A stretch of 64,000 bases of DNA from Nocardia australiensis (lineage in GTDB: Bacteria; Actinomycetota; Actinomycetes; Mycobacteriales; Mycobacteriaceae): NCBI RefSeq assembly GCF_020733705.1, contig NZ_JAJFZM010000005.1:124001-188000 (forward strand). Reading direction: 5' to 3'. The translations under genes were made by a program, and so were the position numbers. A model generated the notes under the pieces. It had not been told where the DNA came from. It did no database searches and was given only the letters and a program-made list of their open reading frames with translations. Below are positions 17,066 to 26,174 of the stretch, piece after piece (position 1 is the stretch's first letter; each line of letters opens with the position of its first letter).

Positions 17066-18208
17066 TCAAATCAAATCGTGTGCGTTGAAACCGTTTTCCA
17101 GCTTGTGCTTGACTGCGGTGAGATAGCGGGCGGCGTCGGCGCCGTCGACGATACGGTGGTCGTAGGAGACCGAGAGGTAGGCCATGGATCGGACGTTGAT
17201 GGTCAGATTCCCGTCGCGGCGGGACGGGACCAGGCGTTCGACCACGGCGCCGGTTCCGAGGATCCCGGTCTGGGGCTGGTTGATGATCGGGGTGTCGAAC
17301 AGTGCGCCGCGGCTTCCGGTGTTGGTGAGGGTGAAGGTGCCGCCGCCCAGCTCGTCCGGGGTAATCGTGGCGGTGCGCACCTTGTCCGCCTTGTCCGCGA
17401 TCGCCTGCGCGAGCCCGGCGATGGTCAGGGTGTGGGCATCGCGGATGACCGGCACCATCAGGCCCTTGTCGCTGTCGACGGCCATTCCGAGGTGCACGTG
17501 GTTGAAGTAGGTGACCTCGGTGATCTCGGGGTTGAGCGAAGCGTTGAGCATCCGGTGGGTGGCGAGCGCTTCGACCGCCGCCTTGGCGAAGAACGGCAGG
17601 AAGGACAGCTTCACGCCGGTGCGGGCGAGGAACTCGTTCTTGTGTTGCGCGCGCAGGGCGGCGATGGCGGTGACGTCGACCTCGAGAACGCTGGTGAGCT
17701 GCGCGGATATCTGCAGTGACTCGACCATGCGCTGGGCGATGGTCCGGCGGATCCGAGGCAGCTTTTCGGCCGTGGCGCCGGACACGGCGGCGACGGGCTG
17801 GGCAGGATCCGGCGTGGCCGGGGGCGGCGGTGAGTTCACCTCGGGTGCGGGATCGGGAGTCGGAGACCGAGGCGGTGGTTCCGGTGCGGTCGCCGGAAGG
17901 TGCGGCGGAGGTGGGGCCGGTAGGGCCGGTGAGGGCGAGGCGGCGCCGGAGTCCGTCGCGATGGTGGCGAGTGCTGTGCCGACCGCGACGACACTGTCCT
18001 CCTCGACGAGGATTTGGTCGAGTACTCCGCCGACCGGAGCGGGGATCTCGGTGTCGACCTTGTCGGTCGCGACTTCCAGCAGGGGTTCCTCGGCCTCGAC
18101 ACGGTCGCCGGGTGCTTTGAGCCAGCGGGTGATGGTGCCTTCCTCGATGCTCTCGCCGAGGGCGGGCATGTGCACCGTGGTAGCGGCTGCGATCTGGTCG
18201 GTGGTCAT
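17066..18208 (-). CDS. dihydrolipoamide acyltransferase (E2) of a 2-oxoacid dehydrogenase complex
   Basis: 380 residues. One N-terminal lipoyl domain has the lipoyl-lysine motif EVATDKVDTEI (residues about 10-85). A Pro/Ala-rich linker follows (about 90-155), then the CAT acyltransferase domain with the HxxxDG active site SYDHRIVDGADA near the C-terminus. The peripheral subunit-binding domain normally found between linker and catalytic domain is absent: the linker runs straight into EKLPRIRRTIAQRM. It lies 30 bases downstream of the E1 gene in one operon. Acyl specificity cannot be read. Confidence 0.9.
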   Translation of the reverse strand: MTTDQIAAATTVHMPALGESIEEGTITRWLKAPGDRVEAEEPLLEVATDKVDTEIPAPVGGVLDQILVEEDSVVAVGTALATIATDSGAASPSPALPAPPPPHLPATAPEPPPRSPTPDPAPEVNSPPPPATPDPAQPVAAVSGATAEKLPRIRRTIAQRMVESLQISAQLTSVLEVDVTAIAALRAQHKNEFLARTGVKLSFLPFFAKAAVEALATHRMLNASLNPEITEVTYFNHVHLGMAVDSDKGLMVPVIRDAHTLTIAGLAQAIADKADKVRTATITPDELGGGTFTLTNTGSRGALFDTPIINQPQTGILGTGAVVERLVPSRRDGNLTINVRSMAYLSVSYDHRIVDGADAARYLTAVKHKLENGFNAHDLI

Positions 18209-18238
18209 GGGGGTAGCGGGCTCCTGGGTCGGTCCGGA

Positions 18239-20587
18239 TCAGGGCAGGATGTCGAGCGCGGCGCGCACGATGCTGTCGGTGTCGATGCCGTGATAGCCGT
18301 AGACGTCGTCGAGCGAGCCGACCTGCCCGAACTTGCTGACGCCGAGGGCAGTGCTGCGCACCTGGTTGATTCCGGCGAGGAACGCGAGTGTGTGAGGGTG
18401 GCCGTCCAGGACGGTGACCATCGGAGTCGCACGGTCGGCGGGGAAGAGCTGGTCGAGGATCCAGCTCGCACCGGCGCCGCGGCCCTGCCGGGCCTGCAGA
18501 GCTTCGAACAGCAGCCCGGGGCTGGTGATGCACACGACGTCGGCGGGCACTCCGGCCTGCGCCAAACGCTCTGCGGCGGCGAGGGCTTCGGGCATCAGCG
18601 CACCCATAGCGACGATGGTCAGCTGGGCGCCTTCGCGCCGGATCAGCGGGTAACCGCCGGCCACGACCTGCCGCCTGCGCCGTTCCCGGGCCGCCGGATC
18701 AGCGGGCACGTCCGCCAGGGTCTGGTCGACGGGGCGAGTGGACAGCCGCAGGTAGGCGGAGCTGCCGTCGGGGCGCCCCATCTGCGCCAGGCTGGCGAGC
18801 AGGGTCCATTCCACGTCGATGGCGAAGGCCAGGTCATAGCTGATACAGCCGGGCTGTTCGAGGCCGATGGAGGGCGTTTTGATCGACTGATGGGCTCCGC
18901 CCTCGGCGGCGAGGGTGACACCGGAGGGGGTGCCGACCAGGATGGACTGACCGCCGGCGTAGATACCGTAGGACCAGGGTTCGAGTGCACGCTCGACGAA
19001 CGGGTCGTAGAGCACACCGATCGGGAACAGCGGCTGTCCCCATCGGCTCCAGGTGGCGCCGAGTTCACCGATCAGGCCGACGAGGTTGGTTTCGGCGATG
19101 CCGAGCTCCATATGCTGGCCGGTGGGCCGTTCATTCCAGTGCATGATGGTTTCGGCGTCGTCGGCGAACCAGTTGTGCCGTTCGTCGGGCGACCACACCC
19201 CCACTTTGTTGACCCAGCCACCTAGGTTGGTGGTCGAGCTGACATCGGGGCTGACGGTCACGACGCGCTGTGCGGCCTCGGGGGCGGCGCGGGTCAGATC
19301 CAGCAGGGCCCGTCCCAGCGCGGCCTGGGTGGTGGAGGTGCCTTTGGGGATACGGCCGAATTCGGTGGGGATTGTGATATCGGGCAGCGCGGGCACCGGA
19401 TCGCGGTGCAGCCACGCCGCGGTTGTCTCACACACCTGCCCGGCCGCGGAATCGGCCGGGAACCGCTGCCACTGATTGCGCGGGTCGTGTCCGATTCCCT
19501 CGGCGAACCGGGTGTACTCGTCGACGGTGAGCAGCGCGGAATGATTCTGCGGGTGGCCCTGGGTGGGCAGGCCGTAACCCTTGATGGTGTAGGCGATGAT
19601 CACGGTCGGGCGGGTGTCGTCGATCTGCCGGTAGGCCTGGATCAGCGCGGGCAGATCGTGGCCGCCCAGGTTGCGGATTGCGGCGGTGAGGGTCTCGTCG
19701 TCCAGATCGGCGATGAGCGTGGCGATCTGATCACTGCCGGTCCCAGTGCCGGGCAGCCGGGTGCGCACTTCTTCGGCGCTGCATCGCAGCAGCCGCTGGT
19801 ACTCCGGGTTGGCCATCTCGAGGATGCGGGTGCGCAGCGCGTCGCCGCCGGGGCGGGCGAACAGCGATTCGAGCAGTCGGCCGAACTTGACGGTGATGAC
19901 CTGCCAACCCGCGGCATCGAACATCTTCTCGAGCCGGCGCGCGGCGATATTGGGCACCACCCGGTCCAGGGATTGGCGGTTGAGGTCGACGATCCACACG
20001 ACCTCGCCCAGTTCGGTGATTCCGGGATCGAGGATCGCCTCCCAAACCGCGCCCTCGTCGAGTTCGGCGTCCCCGACCAAGGAGTACTGGCGACCGGAGC
20101 CGGTCGCGCCGAGATGGGTGTCGACATAGCGGCGTGCCATCGCTCCCCAGATCGGTGCGGTCGCTCCGATGCCGACCGATCCGGTGGAGTAGTCGACGGT
20201 ATCGGGGTCTTTGGTGCGGCTGGGGTAGGACTGCAGGCCTCCGAACTCGCGCAGTGTCGTCAGATACTTTTCGTCGAGTTCGCCCAGCAGGTAGTTGATC
20301 CCGTGCAGGACGGGTGAGGCGTGCGGTTTGACCGAGACCCGATCACCGGGGCGCAGCTGTTCGAACCACAGCGCGGTCATGATCGAGACCATCGAGGCGC
20401 ACGAGGCCTGATGGCCGCCGACTTTCAGGCCGGTCGGGTTGGGGCGTACGCGGTTGGCGTGGTGGATGATCGAGGTGGAAAGCCACAGCAGCCGGCGCTC
20501 GATCGACTCAAGGGCGTCGAAGTCCGGATCGGCGGCAGTGCCGGAGGCCACGGAGCTGATCTCGGGGGCAACGGGCGTGTGGTTCAT
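18239..20587 (-). CDS. homodimeric 2-oxoacid (pyruvate-type) dehydrogenase E1 component, AceE-like
   Basis: A 782-residue transketolase-fold enzyme. The TPP motif begins GDAELDEGAVWEAI and closes with NRQSLD. There is HQASCASMVSIMTALWFEQL near the N-terminus, a central Pyr domain (GIAETNLVGLIGELG) and a transketolase-type C-terminal domain. It is about 100 residues shorter than the usual AceE. ATG with AAGGAGAGG upstream. It pairs with the E2 gene; no E3 is nearby, so the housekeeping dihydrolipoamide dehydrogenase would serve. The divergent Lrp gene and the TGTTATAACA site suggest amino-acid or keto-acid control. Confidence 0.88.
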   Translation of the reverse strand: MNHTPVAPEISSVASGTAADPDFDALESIERRLLWLSTSIIHHANRVRPNPTGLKVGGHQASCASMVSIMTALWFEQLRPGDRVSVKPHASPVLHGINYLLGELDEKYLTTLREFGGLQSYPSRTKDPDTVDYSTGSVGIGATAPIWGAMARRYVDTHLGATGSGRQYSLVGDAELDEGAVWEAILDPGITELGEVVWIVDLNRQSLDRVVPNIAARRLEKMFDAAGWQVITVKFGRLLESLFARPGGDALRTRILEMANPEYQRLLRCSAEEVRTRLPGTGTGSDQIATLIADLDDETLTAAIRNLGGHDLPALIQAYRQIDDTRPTVIIAYTIKGYGLPTQGHPQNHSALLTVDEYTRFAEGIGHDPRNQWQRFPADSAAGQVCETTAAWLHRDPVPALPDITIPTEFGRIPKGTSTTQAALGRALLDLTRAAPEAAQRVVTVSPDVSSTTNLGGWVNKVGVWSPDERHNWFADDAETIMHWNERPTGQHMELGIAETNLVGLIGELGATWSRWGQPLFPIGVLYDPFVERALEPWSYGIYAGGQSILVGTPSGVTLAAEGGAHQSIKTPSIGLEQPGCISYDLAFAIDVEWTLLASLAQMGRPDGSSAYLRLSTRPVDQTLADVPADPAARERRRRQVVAGGYPLIRREGAQLTIVAMGALMPEALAAAERLAQAGVPADVVCITSPGLLFEALQARQGRGAGASWILDQLFPADRATPMVTVLDGHPHTLAFLAGINQVRSTALGVSKFGQVGSLDDVYGYHGIDTDSIVRAALDILP

Positions 20588-20744
20588 GGACCTCTCCTTG
20601 CGTGCAGGATGCTGCGTCGGCGCAGCATGCGACTGCGGCGGGGTGTGTGAATCACCTGTGCGGCGGAACCGGTGGGCCCGATGCGACGGGTGGGGCGGGG
20701 TGGGTGAACCGATGCGCGGTGTCAGCGACCCCGATCTGCCAAGG

Positions 20745-20754
20745 TGTTATAACA
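20745..20754. promoter_or_regulatory. operator candidate TGTTATAACA (copy 1)
   Basis: A perfect 10-bp palindrome in the E1/Lrp divergent spacer, about 158 bases before the E1 start and 95 before the Lrp start. The same 10 bases recur at 21369-21378. Such an AT-rich palindrome is unusual in this GC-rich sequence. Candidate ligands are the Lrp or the FCD-type GntR protein encoded next to it. Confidence 0.55.
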
Positions 20755-20848
20755 GTTGAGCAGGCGGTTCAGGGCTGCGCAATACCCGAGGCCCGGCGTG
20801 AGCAGATTGCACACGAGCGGCGAAGGACCGAGAAGAACGGTGGGCATC

Positions 20849-21322
20849 ATGACAACCACGCACCAGGCGGACGAGATCGACGCCCGATTGCTGCTGGCGC
20901 TGTCGCAGGCGCCGCGGGCCACCGCGATCGCCCTGGCCGACACGGCCAAGCTGTCGCGCAACACGGTTCAGGCGCGGCTGGCCAAACTCGAGGAATCCGG
21001 CGCGTTGCAGTCCTTCGAGCGGCGTATTGATCCGGCGGTGCTGGGTTATCCGTTGCAGGCTTACATCCTGACCAACGTCACCCAGCGAAAACTCGTCGAG
21101 GTCGCCGCCGCGCTCGACGAGATCCCCGAGGTGCTCGAGGTGCTCGGGCTCAGCGGTGTGGCCGACCTGCTGATTCAGGTGGTCGCGCGCGATGCCGAAG
21201 ACCTTTATCGCGTGGCCGGGGACATTCTCGGCATCAAGGGGGTGAGGCGGACCAATACGGCCCTGGTGATGCGCCGGATGGTCGACTATCGCACCGGGCA
21301 GTTGGCGCGGCAGCTTCTCTGA
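20849..21322 (+). CDS. Lrp/AsnC-family transcriptional regulator
   Basis: 157 residues. The N-terminal HTH reads IDARLLLALSQAPRATAIAL, then LSRNTVQARLAKLEESG; the C-terminal RAM effector domain runs from about residue 70 (LGYPLQAYILTNVT) to the end. The ATG at 20849 begins at the family position; an in-frame upstream ATG would add 31 non-conserved residues. It diverges from the E1-E2 operon, so it likely regulates it in response to an amino acid or 2-oxoacid. Confidence 0.9.
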   Translation: MTTTHQADEIDARLLLALSQAPRATAIALADTAKLSRNTVQARLAKLEESGALQSFERRIDPAVLGYPLQAYILTNVTQRKLVEVAAALDEIPEVLEVLGLSGVADLLIQVVARDAEDLYRVAGDILGIKGVRRTNTALVMRRMVDYRTGQLARQLL

Positions 21323-21368
21323 TGATCCCTCGTTCGCTGAGGACGGGCCTTCATGACGGCCGAGCAGC

Positions 21369-21378
21369 TGTTATAACA
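21369..21378. promoter_or_regulatory. operator candidate TGTTATAACA (copy 2)
   Basis: The same perfect palindrome as at 20745, here 47 bases before the GntR start, a position suited to autoregulation. FCD-type GntR sites are commonly short AT-rich dyads, which makes the adjacent GntR protein the first candidate. Confidence 0.55.
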
Positions 21379-21425
21379 TCAGGCTGACCGCGGATCGGAC
21401 GTTGTAGCGGGACAGGGAGTGGGTC

Positions 21426-22118
21426 ATGAGCGTGACGGCCGGGGGCGAAATCGTGCGACCGCTGACACCGACGTCGGTGCCGGAGCAGGTCGCCAAGGAA
21501 ATCCGGCGCTCGATCCTGGCGGGCCGGCTACGACCCGGCCAGTCCTTCTCCCTGCGCGAGATCGCCGCGCAACTCGGCGTCAGCTTCATACCGGTCCGGG
21601 AAGCCCTGCGCGACCTCGAGGCACAAGGACTGGTCATCACCAGCCCCGGCAAGAGCGCGATGGTCGCACCGCTGTCGCATGACGATGTGCACGGGATCTA
21701 CCGGCTGCGTCGCCGGATCGAACCCGAACTCGCCGGGCGCGCCGCCGCACTGCTGCGGGACGAGGATTTCGCTCGCATCGAGGGACACCTCGCGATGCTC
21801 GCCGACGCGGCCTCGGGTATCGACGAGATCTACGAGGCCCACCACGCGTTCCATCTGGAACTGCTGCGCCCTGCCGCCACCACCTGGGACGTCCGCATCC
21901 TCGAAAGGCTCTGGCATGCCGCCGAGCGGTATGTGCGGCTGGCGTTCGCCGGACGTGACAGCGACCCAGACGAACCGCATCGCCGCTGGTGCGCCCATCA
22001 CGAACTGCTGCTGGCCACGCGTACTTGCGACGCACGCAAGGTCGCTGCCGCGACCCGCAAGCACCTGGCGGACAACGAGCGGATCGCCGTGCGTGCCTTG
22101 GATCCCATTGCGCCGTAG
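21426..22118 (+). CDS. GntR-family transcriptional regulator (FCD subfamily)
   Basis: 230 residues. The winged helix is in residues 15-80 (PEQVAKEIRRSILAGRLRPG, LREIAAQLGVSFIPVREALR). The FCD all-helical sensor follows: LRRRIEPELAGRAA, HHAFHLELLR and a late HHELLLATRTCD. The recognition segment SFIPVREAL differs from the usual SRTPVREAL. ATG with AGGGAG upstream. The gene is convergent with the AacS gene (205-base spacer, nothing seen in it). Probably controls the E1/E2 operon, the AacS cluster, or itself. Confidence 0.9.
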   Translation: MSVTAGGEIVRPLTPTSVPEQVAKEIRRSILAGRLRPGQSFSLREIAAQLGVSFIPVREALRDLEAQGLVITSPGKSAMVAPLSHDDVHGIYRLRRRIEPELAGRAAALLRDEDFARIEGHLAMLADAASGIDEIYEAHHAFHLELLRPAATTWDVRILERLWHAAERYVRLAFAGRDSDPDEPHRRWCAHHELLLATRTCDARKVAAATRKHLADNERIAVRALDPIAP

Positions 22119-22323
22119 TCGAAGACGTCTGCGGCGTCCGTATCCTGGCGCCGCTGCTACTTGGTCCGGCGAAAATTGTGCCCTGGCTGATGGCGCGCCG
22201 ACAGCCACATCTGGCCGGCGACGACACCGGCCTCTGCGTGCGGCGGTCGGGTCTCTCTTCATGGCCTTGAGCACCGCGATCAGATTGTGTTCCTCCACTC
22301 GGCCTCGGTCGACTTGGTGCGGG

Positions 22324-24321
22324 TCAGGATGTGGCCGGCGTATCGAACGGATGGTTGTGGAAGCGTTCGGCGTAGCGGATGTACCAGTCCAGAGCGGTGA
22401 CGTCGGCGACGGTGGCCCGGTTGACCGCGGTGTCGGCGGATACGCCTTGGATCAGTTTCTTGATCGGGATTTCGAGGCGTTTGCCGGTGCGGGTGGTCGG
22501 GACCGCGGGGACTTCGAGGATTTCGTCGGGGACGTGGCGAGGGGAGACTTCGTGCCGGATCGCGGTGCGGATCTTGTCGGCCAGGGTGTCGTCGAAGTGG
22601 TAGCCGGCGCGTAGGACGATAAACAGCGGCATGTGGTAGCCGCCGTCCGGCAGTTCGGCGCCGATGACGAGGGCGTCGGCGATTTCGGGTAGGGCCTCGA
22701 CAGCCTGGTAGATGTCGGCCGAGCCCATGCGGACCCCGCCGCGGTTGATGGTGGAGTCCGAGCGGCCGTGCACGATGCAGGAGCCGTCGGATTTCATCGT
22801 GATCCAGTCGCCGTGGCGCCACACACCTGGATAGTGGTCGAAGTAGGCGTCGCGGTACCGGTCGCCCCCGGGATCGTTCCAGAACGAGATCGGCATCGAC
22901 GGCATCGGGGCGGTGATCACCATTTCCCCGACCTCGTCGATGACCGATTGCCCGGCGTCGTTCCAGGCCTGGATGTTTACGCCGAGGCAGGGACCCTGCA
23001 GGGTGCCGGTGACGACCGGGCTGAGCGGGTTGGCGCCGACGAAGGCGGTCGCGACATCGGTGCCGCCGCTGTCGGATCCCACGTGCACATCGGCGCCGAC
23101 GGATCGGTAGATCCACCGCCAGGTGGTATCGGGAAGCGGGGAGCCGGTCGACATGACCGATCGCAGCCCGCCCAGGTCGAAGTCGGCCCCGGGCCGGGAC
23201 CCGGCCTTCTCGCACAGCGTCAGATACGCCGCACCGGTACCGAAACGGGTCACGCCGGAGCGGGCGCAGATCTCGAACAGGTGGTCGGTGCGCTGGTAGG
23301 TGGGGCTGCCGTCGTAGGTGAGGATGGTGGCGCCCGTCGCCATCGCATCGACCAGCATGTTCCACACGACCCATGCGGTGCTGGCGGCGATGAACACCCG
23401 ATCGCCGGCGCCCAGGTCATAGTGCAGCGCATTGGCTTTGAGGGCTTCGAGCAGGATCCCGCCGTGGGAGTGGACGATGCCTTTGGGCAGGCCGGTGGTG
23501 CCGGAGCTGTAGAGGATCCACAGGGGATGGTCGAACGGTACCTGTTCGTAGTGTGGCCGGGCATCGCCGGTCACGAGGTCGGCGTAGTCGAGTGCGTCGA
23601 CCAGTTCGTCACCGGGACCGAGCCCGAGGTTGGTGACCAGGATGGTTTCGCGCACCGTCGGCAGGTGCCGGCGCAGTTCGGCCAGATTTTGGCGCCGGTC
23701 GATCTGCTTACCGTTGAACCGGTAGCCGTCCACTCCGATCAGTACCGTCGGTTCGATCTGCGCGAACCGGTCGGCCAGGCCTTTGACGCCGAAATCTGGT
23801 GCACAGCAGGACCATACGGCGCCGACGCTCGCCGCGGCCAGGACCGAGACGACAGCGGCGCCGATGTTCGGCAGGACGGCGGCGATCCGGTCGCCGGGCC
23901 GGATGCCGATCGCACGGAAGTGGGCGGCGAGGTTGGCGACCTGGGAGACCAGCTCGGCACGGGAGAGTTGCGCGGTGGTGCCGGTTTCGTCGACCGAGAT
24001 GATGGCCGGGCCGGGCGCGTCGGCGTACCGCAGCAAGTTATCTGCCCAGTTCAGGCGGCTACCGGCGAACCATGCCGCGCCGGGCATGGCGTCGTCGGTG
24101 AGCACGGCCTGCGGTGGCACGGAGGCCAGCACGTCGAAGTAGTCCCAGATCGAGGACCAGAACCCTTCGAGGTCGTTGACCGACCACCGCCACAGTGAGG
24201 CGAAGTCCTCGGTGTGCACGTCTTTTTCGACCGCCAGCCACCGCTGGTAGTGGGTCATGCGGGCGGCCGCGACACGATCCGGCGTCGGGGTCCACAGGAC
24301 TTCTCGGTCGGCCCCAGTCAT
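22324..24321 (-). CDS. aacS: acetoacetate--CoA ligase
   Basis: A 665-residue adenylate-forming enzyme with the ATP P-loop YSSGTTGLPKGIVHSHGG, the AacS-type start of the adenylation domain (FWSSIWDYFDV, MPGAAWFAGSRLNWADNLL), WRHGDWI, and the catalytic lysine region RTGKRLEIPIKKLI. Length and all segments agree with acetoacetyl-CoA synthetase. As last gene of a minus-strand aromatic operon including an FAH-family hydrolase, it would activate acetoacetate or a similar 3-oxoacid released by that hydrolase. Confidence 0.92.
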   Translation of the reverse strand: MTGADREVLWTPTPDRVAAARMTHYQRWLAVEKDVHTEDFASLWRWSVNDLEGFWSSIWDYFDVLASVPPQAVLTDDAMPGAAWFAGSRLNWADNLLRYADAPGPAIISVDETGTTAQLSRAELVSQVANLAAHFRAIGIRPGDRIAAVLPNIGAAVVSVLAAASVGAVWSCCAPDFGVKGLADRFAQIEPTVLIGVDGYRFNGKQIDRRQNLAELRRHLPTVRETILVTNLGLGPGDELVDALDYADLVTGDARPHYEQVPFDHPLWILYSSGTTGLPKGIVHSHGGILLEALKANALHYDLGAGDRVFIAASTAWVVWNMLVDAMATGATILTYDGSPTYQRTDHLFEICARSGVTRFGTGAAYLTLCEKAGSRPGADFDLGGLRSVMSTGSPLPDTTWRWIYRSVGADVHVGSDSGGTDVATAFVGANPLSPVVTGTLQGPCLGVNIQAWNDAGQSVIDEVGEMVITAPMPSMPISFWNDPGGDRYRDAYFDHYPGVWRHGDWITMKSDGSCIVHGRSDSTINRGGVRMGSADIYQAVEALPEIADALVIGAELPDGGYHMPLFIVLRAGYHFDDTLADKIRTAIRHEVSPRHVPDEILEVPAVPTTRTGKRLEIPIKKLIQGVSADTAVNRATVADVTALDWYIRYAERFHNHPFDTPATS

Positions 24322-24407
24322 TCTCGGTTTTCCTTTCCGCCGTGTCGTACCCGAGGCAGCGCATTCGCTGAGTGCTGCCCTCAGGCGGTGACCGGATCAG
24401 TGAGGGC

Positions 24408-26174
24408 TCAGCGGCACAGCACGGTGTCGAGCGCCTGGACGAGCGTGAGGGAGGGGTCGGTTACGGCCTCGGTGCTGCGCCAGGCGACGTGGTTGTCCGG
24501 GCGAACCAGGATGGCGCCGGCGTCCTGGATCTCGCGCAGCGTGCTCCATTCTCCTTGCGGATCCTGATAGTCCGAGCCGCCGCCGATCTTGACGACCTTG
24601 ATCCGGATACCGAATTTCTCGGAGGCCAGCGCGGCGGGTTCGGCCCACCGGTCACCTTCCTCGGCGACGATGACCACGAAGCAGGCGTTGTTCTCGGTGA
24701 GATCGTGCGTCGAGAGCCGTCGGCTGTTGTGCTCGATCCAGGTGTGCGGCAGCCGGTGCCCGGGACGGGTGGTCGGCTGGTAGATCCTGCCCATCGGGTC
24801 CCGCGGCGGCGCATCGGTGCCGTCCGGAACCAGGGCACCCTCATGGTAAGCGAAGCCGATCTCGAGGTCGTGGGCCTGGAACTCGGTGCGCTGGGTGTTG
24901 ACCACTTCCATAGCGCGGGCCCGGCGGGTCTCGCCCATCGGAGTGTCGGAGAAGAAATCTCGGAATACTTGGATCTGCGCTTCCAGCGGTTGCCCGGGGA
25001 CCAGACCCAGCCCGGCGTCGATGACCATGTGATTGAGGAAGGTGAACATTGCCCAGTCGACGTTGCGCATCCCGACCAGGCGGCGCTCGGACTCGTAGGT
25101 GTCCAGCAATGCCGGTCCCGCCACGCCCTTCAGCACCGCGGCCAGCTTCCAGGCGAGATTGTGCGCGTCCTGAATGGCGGTGTTCAGGCCCAGGCCGGTG
25201 GTCGGCGGGTGCCGGTGAGCGGCATCGCCGGCGAGGAAGACTCGCCCGACCTGATATTTCTCGGCCAGCACACCTTCGAGGATCCAATGGCTCACCTTGT
25301 GGACCGTCATGTCGAGGTCGGGCAGTTTGAGCAGGTCCCGAATACGGGGAACGATGGCATCTTCGTCGAATCGGGCGGGATCGTCGGGCCGGAAGGTGAA
25401 GTGCAGGACGAACTCTTCGGAGTGCCTGCCCCAGGTGGGGCCCATCGCGGCCATCGCGCCGCTGTTCCAGGATCCGGCACCTTCGGGGTTGAGCAGCCAG
25501 GTGATCAGCACGTCGTCTTCCCACCACTCGGACAAGTCGGCGGTGAAGTGGGTGCTGACCATATCGAGGATCCCGGTGGGGCCCTGCATCTCCACACCGA
25601 GTTCGGGGCCCACGGTCTTGCCGCCGTCGGCGGCCACCATGTACTGGGCATGGACGGTGTAGGTCTGCTGTGCGTTCCGATCGAGGATCACCGCGTGGAC
25701 ACCGTCGTCGTCCTGTTCGAACGAGACCAGTTCATGGCCGAAGTGCAGCGAGTTCGGCGCCCGCTTCTCGGCGTGCTCACGCAGCAGCGGTTCGAGCCGG
25801 ATCTGTGGGTAGTTGGTCGACGGGCACGGGCTGTCGACGGCGTACTCGCTGTCGAGCCGGCCCCCGCCGAAGGAATCCAGCGTGAAAAGGGTGCGGCCGT
25901 CGAGTTCGCCGTCACCGCCGAGCGAGGTCACCCACCTGGTTTTGCCCATGTTCTGCGGCGGGGTGCCCACGGCGTAGACCGAGTCGGCGACGTCGACCTG
26001 ACGCAGCACCTCCATCGTGCGCTGGTTGAGATAGTGCGCCTTGGGCAGGTGGGAGGTGTCGGCGTGGCGTTCGACGAGATGGTGTTCGATGCCGTGTTCG
26101 GACAACAGGATCGACGTGGTGAGGCCGCACCCACCGCCACCGATGACGAGGACGGGAACGTTGATTTCAGACAT
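24408..26174 (-). CDS. FAD-dependent aromatic monooxygenase (PHBH fold, TfdB/MhpA-like)
   Basis: A 588-residue single-component flavoprotein hydroxylase: FAD Rossmann VLVIGGGGCGLTTSILLSE, the NADPH/FAD DG motif MVAADGGKTV, and the second FAD motif GRVFLAGDAAHRHPPTTGLG with LNTAIQDAHNLAWKL. A C-terminal thioredoxin-like region (ILVRPDNHVAWR) is typical of phenol-hydroxylase-like members. Predicted NAD(P)H- and O2-dependent ortho-hydroxylation of a phenol. The ATG overlaps the upstream FAH gene by eight bases, so it is co-translated. A similar enzyme lies at 33186. Confidence 0.9.
   Translation of the reverse strand: MSEINVPVLVIGGGGCGLTTSILLSEHGIEHHLVERHADTSHLPKAHYLNQRTMEVLRQVDVADSVYAVGTPPQNMGKTRWVTSLGGDGELDGRTLFTLDSFGGGRLDSEYAVDSPCPSTNYPQIRLEPLLREHAEKRAPNSLHFGHELVSFEQDDDGVHAVILDRNAQQTYTVHAQYMVAADGGKTVGPELGVEMQGPTGILDMVSTHFTADLSEWWEDDVLITWLLNPEGAGSWNSGAMAAMGPTWGRHSEEFVLHFTFRPDDPARFDEDAIVPRIRDLLKLPDLDMTVHKVSHWILEGVLAEKYQVGRVFLAGDAAHRHPPTTGLGLNTAIQDAHNLAWKLAAVLKGVAGPALLDTYESERRLVGMRNVDWAMFTFLNHMVIDAGLGLVPGQPLEAQIQVFRDFFSDTPMGETRRARAMEVVNTQRTEFQAHDLEIGFAYHEGALVPDGTDAPPRDPMGRIYQPTTRPGHRLPHTWIEHNSRRLSTHDLTENNACFVVIVAEEGDRWAEPAALASEKFGIRIKVVKIGGGSDYQDPQGEWSTLREIQDAGAILVRPDNHVAWRSTEAVTDPSLTLVQALDTVLCR

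Noticed and set aside
16578..18533. 651-codon minus-strand frame overlapping E1 and E2
   Set aside because: Low-complexity Arg/Pro-rich translation is a shadow of the E2 gene in another frame. Only the last 153 codons (start 17039) lie outside E2 and resemble a protein family.
22768..24198. 476-codon plus-strand frame
   Set aside because: It is antisense to the clearly recognisable AacS gene; the Gly/Asp/Val-rich translation has no domain.
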